Below are positions 13,517 through 13,692 of a stretch of 13,692 nucleotides of DNA, piece after piece. Position numbers and translations under genes: made by a program. Position 1 is the stretch's first letter. Each line of letters starts with the position of its first letter. The DNA is taken from contig CAZDYP010000152.1 in assembly GCA_964509505.1 (NCBI GenBank), forward strand, positions 1 to 13,692. Direction: 5' to 3'. The notes below the pieces were generated by a model. The model saw only the letters and a list, made by a program, of their open reading frames with translations. It made no database searches and was not told the origin of the DNA. The stretch is from CAZDYP01 sp964509505. GTDB taxonomy: Bacteria > Chloroflexota > Anaerolineae > JACRMK01.

Positions 13517-13544
13517 GTTGGCGGTTGGAAGTTGGAAGTTGGCG
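13517..13544. repeat. Heptamer array directly after the creatininase stop
   Basis: Four units: GTTGGCG, GTTGGAA, GTTGGAA, GTTGGCG, beginning two bases after TGA 13513-13515. No inverted partner is visible before the window ends. The following 13545-13692 contains no supported gene, RNA or terminator. Confidence 0.75.
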
Positions 13545-13692
13545 CATTGCTCAAATGAAAACTCGTCGCTCATGCGCGGAAGTTGATTCTTTCATTCGTG
13601 GTTGTGTCGTAGTGGAATAGCGCTTTTTCTATACCTGAGAGAGTGTTTTGAAATTCAGACCCTAAAGGTTTTTCTGGCGAAGCGGGTTCACC

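Noticed and set aside
13655..13692. GACCCTAAAGGTTTT near the window end as half of another palindrome
   Set aside because: The matching arm AAACCTTTAGGGTC is not present before the window ends, so it cannot be supported.

Overview
The window is a 13.7 kb piece of a bacterial scaffold with two 100-base runs of N (4639-4738 and 9274-9373). It is moderately GC-rich, and the reading frames are well packed. The gene set points to an uncultivated Chloroflexota (Anaerolineae-like) bacterium: a protein kinase joined to an Orc1-like ATPase, NurA without an adjacent HerA, a DnaD-domain protein next to a DnaC-like loader, and a TPR/YkuD protein with an SYGC active site. Many spacers also hold short palindromes and period-7 repeats. 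The phylum assignment is inference from gene content, not from a marker gene.

Left end, plus strand (1-1840): a P-loop ATPase, open at the window edge, runs out of frame into a serine/threonine kinase catalytic domain. The kinase carries a small palindrome inserted in frame between its catalytic loop and DFG motif. The kinase stop abuts the convergent nurA stop (TGA|TCA).

Minus-strand block (9721 to 1841, read leftwards): a TPR, membrane-anchored L,D-transpeptidase-like protein (split by the second gap); a long coiled-coil protein with three 35-residue repeats; SelB, the selenocysteine elongation factor (3' end in the first gap); a DnaD-like replication protein with an apparent ribbon-helix-helix N-terminus (5' end in the same gap); a zinc-finger DnaC/IstB-type ATPase overlapping it by about 120 bases; and NurA nuclease. 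The last three form a compact DNA replication/repair module.

Right block, plus strand (9773-13515): a near-consensus promoter and a palindrome-rich leader precede a D-threonine aldolase/D-serine dehydratase-like PLP enzyme, then an M19 dipeptidase. After these come a small unrecognised reading frame and a strong intrinsic terminator. A separately promoted creatininase-family amidohydrolase follows. Together these suggest use of D-amino acids or L,D-dipeptides (inference).

The most unusual feature is the repeat content. Degenerate heptamer arrays, each with its own unit, occupy three spacers, and an octamer array occupies a fourth. Three of the four arrays have an inverted partner nearby, and two supply the stop codon and last residues of the upstream gene. 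A second repeat type, TGTARGGCAARTT...TTGCCC palindromes, occurs once in a 5' leader and once inside the kinase gene.
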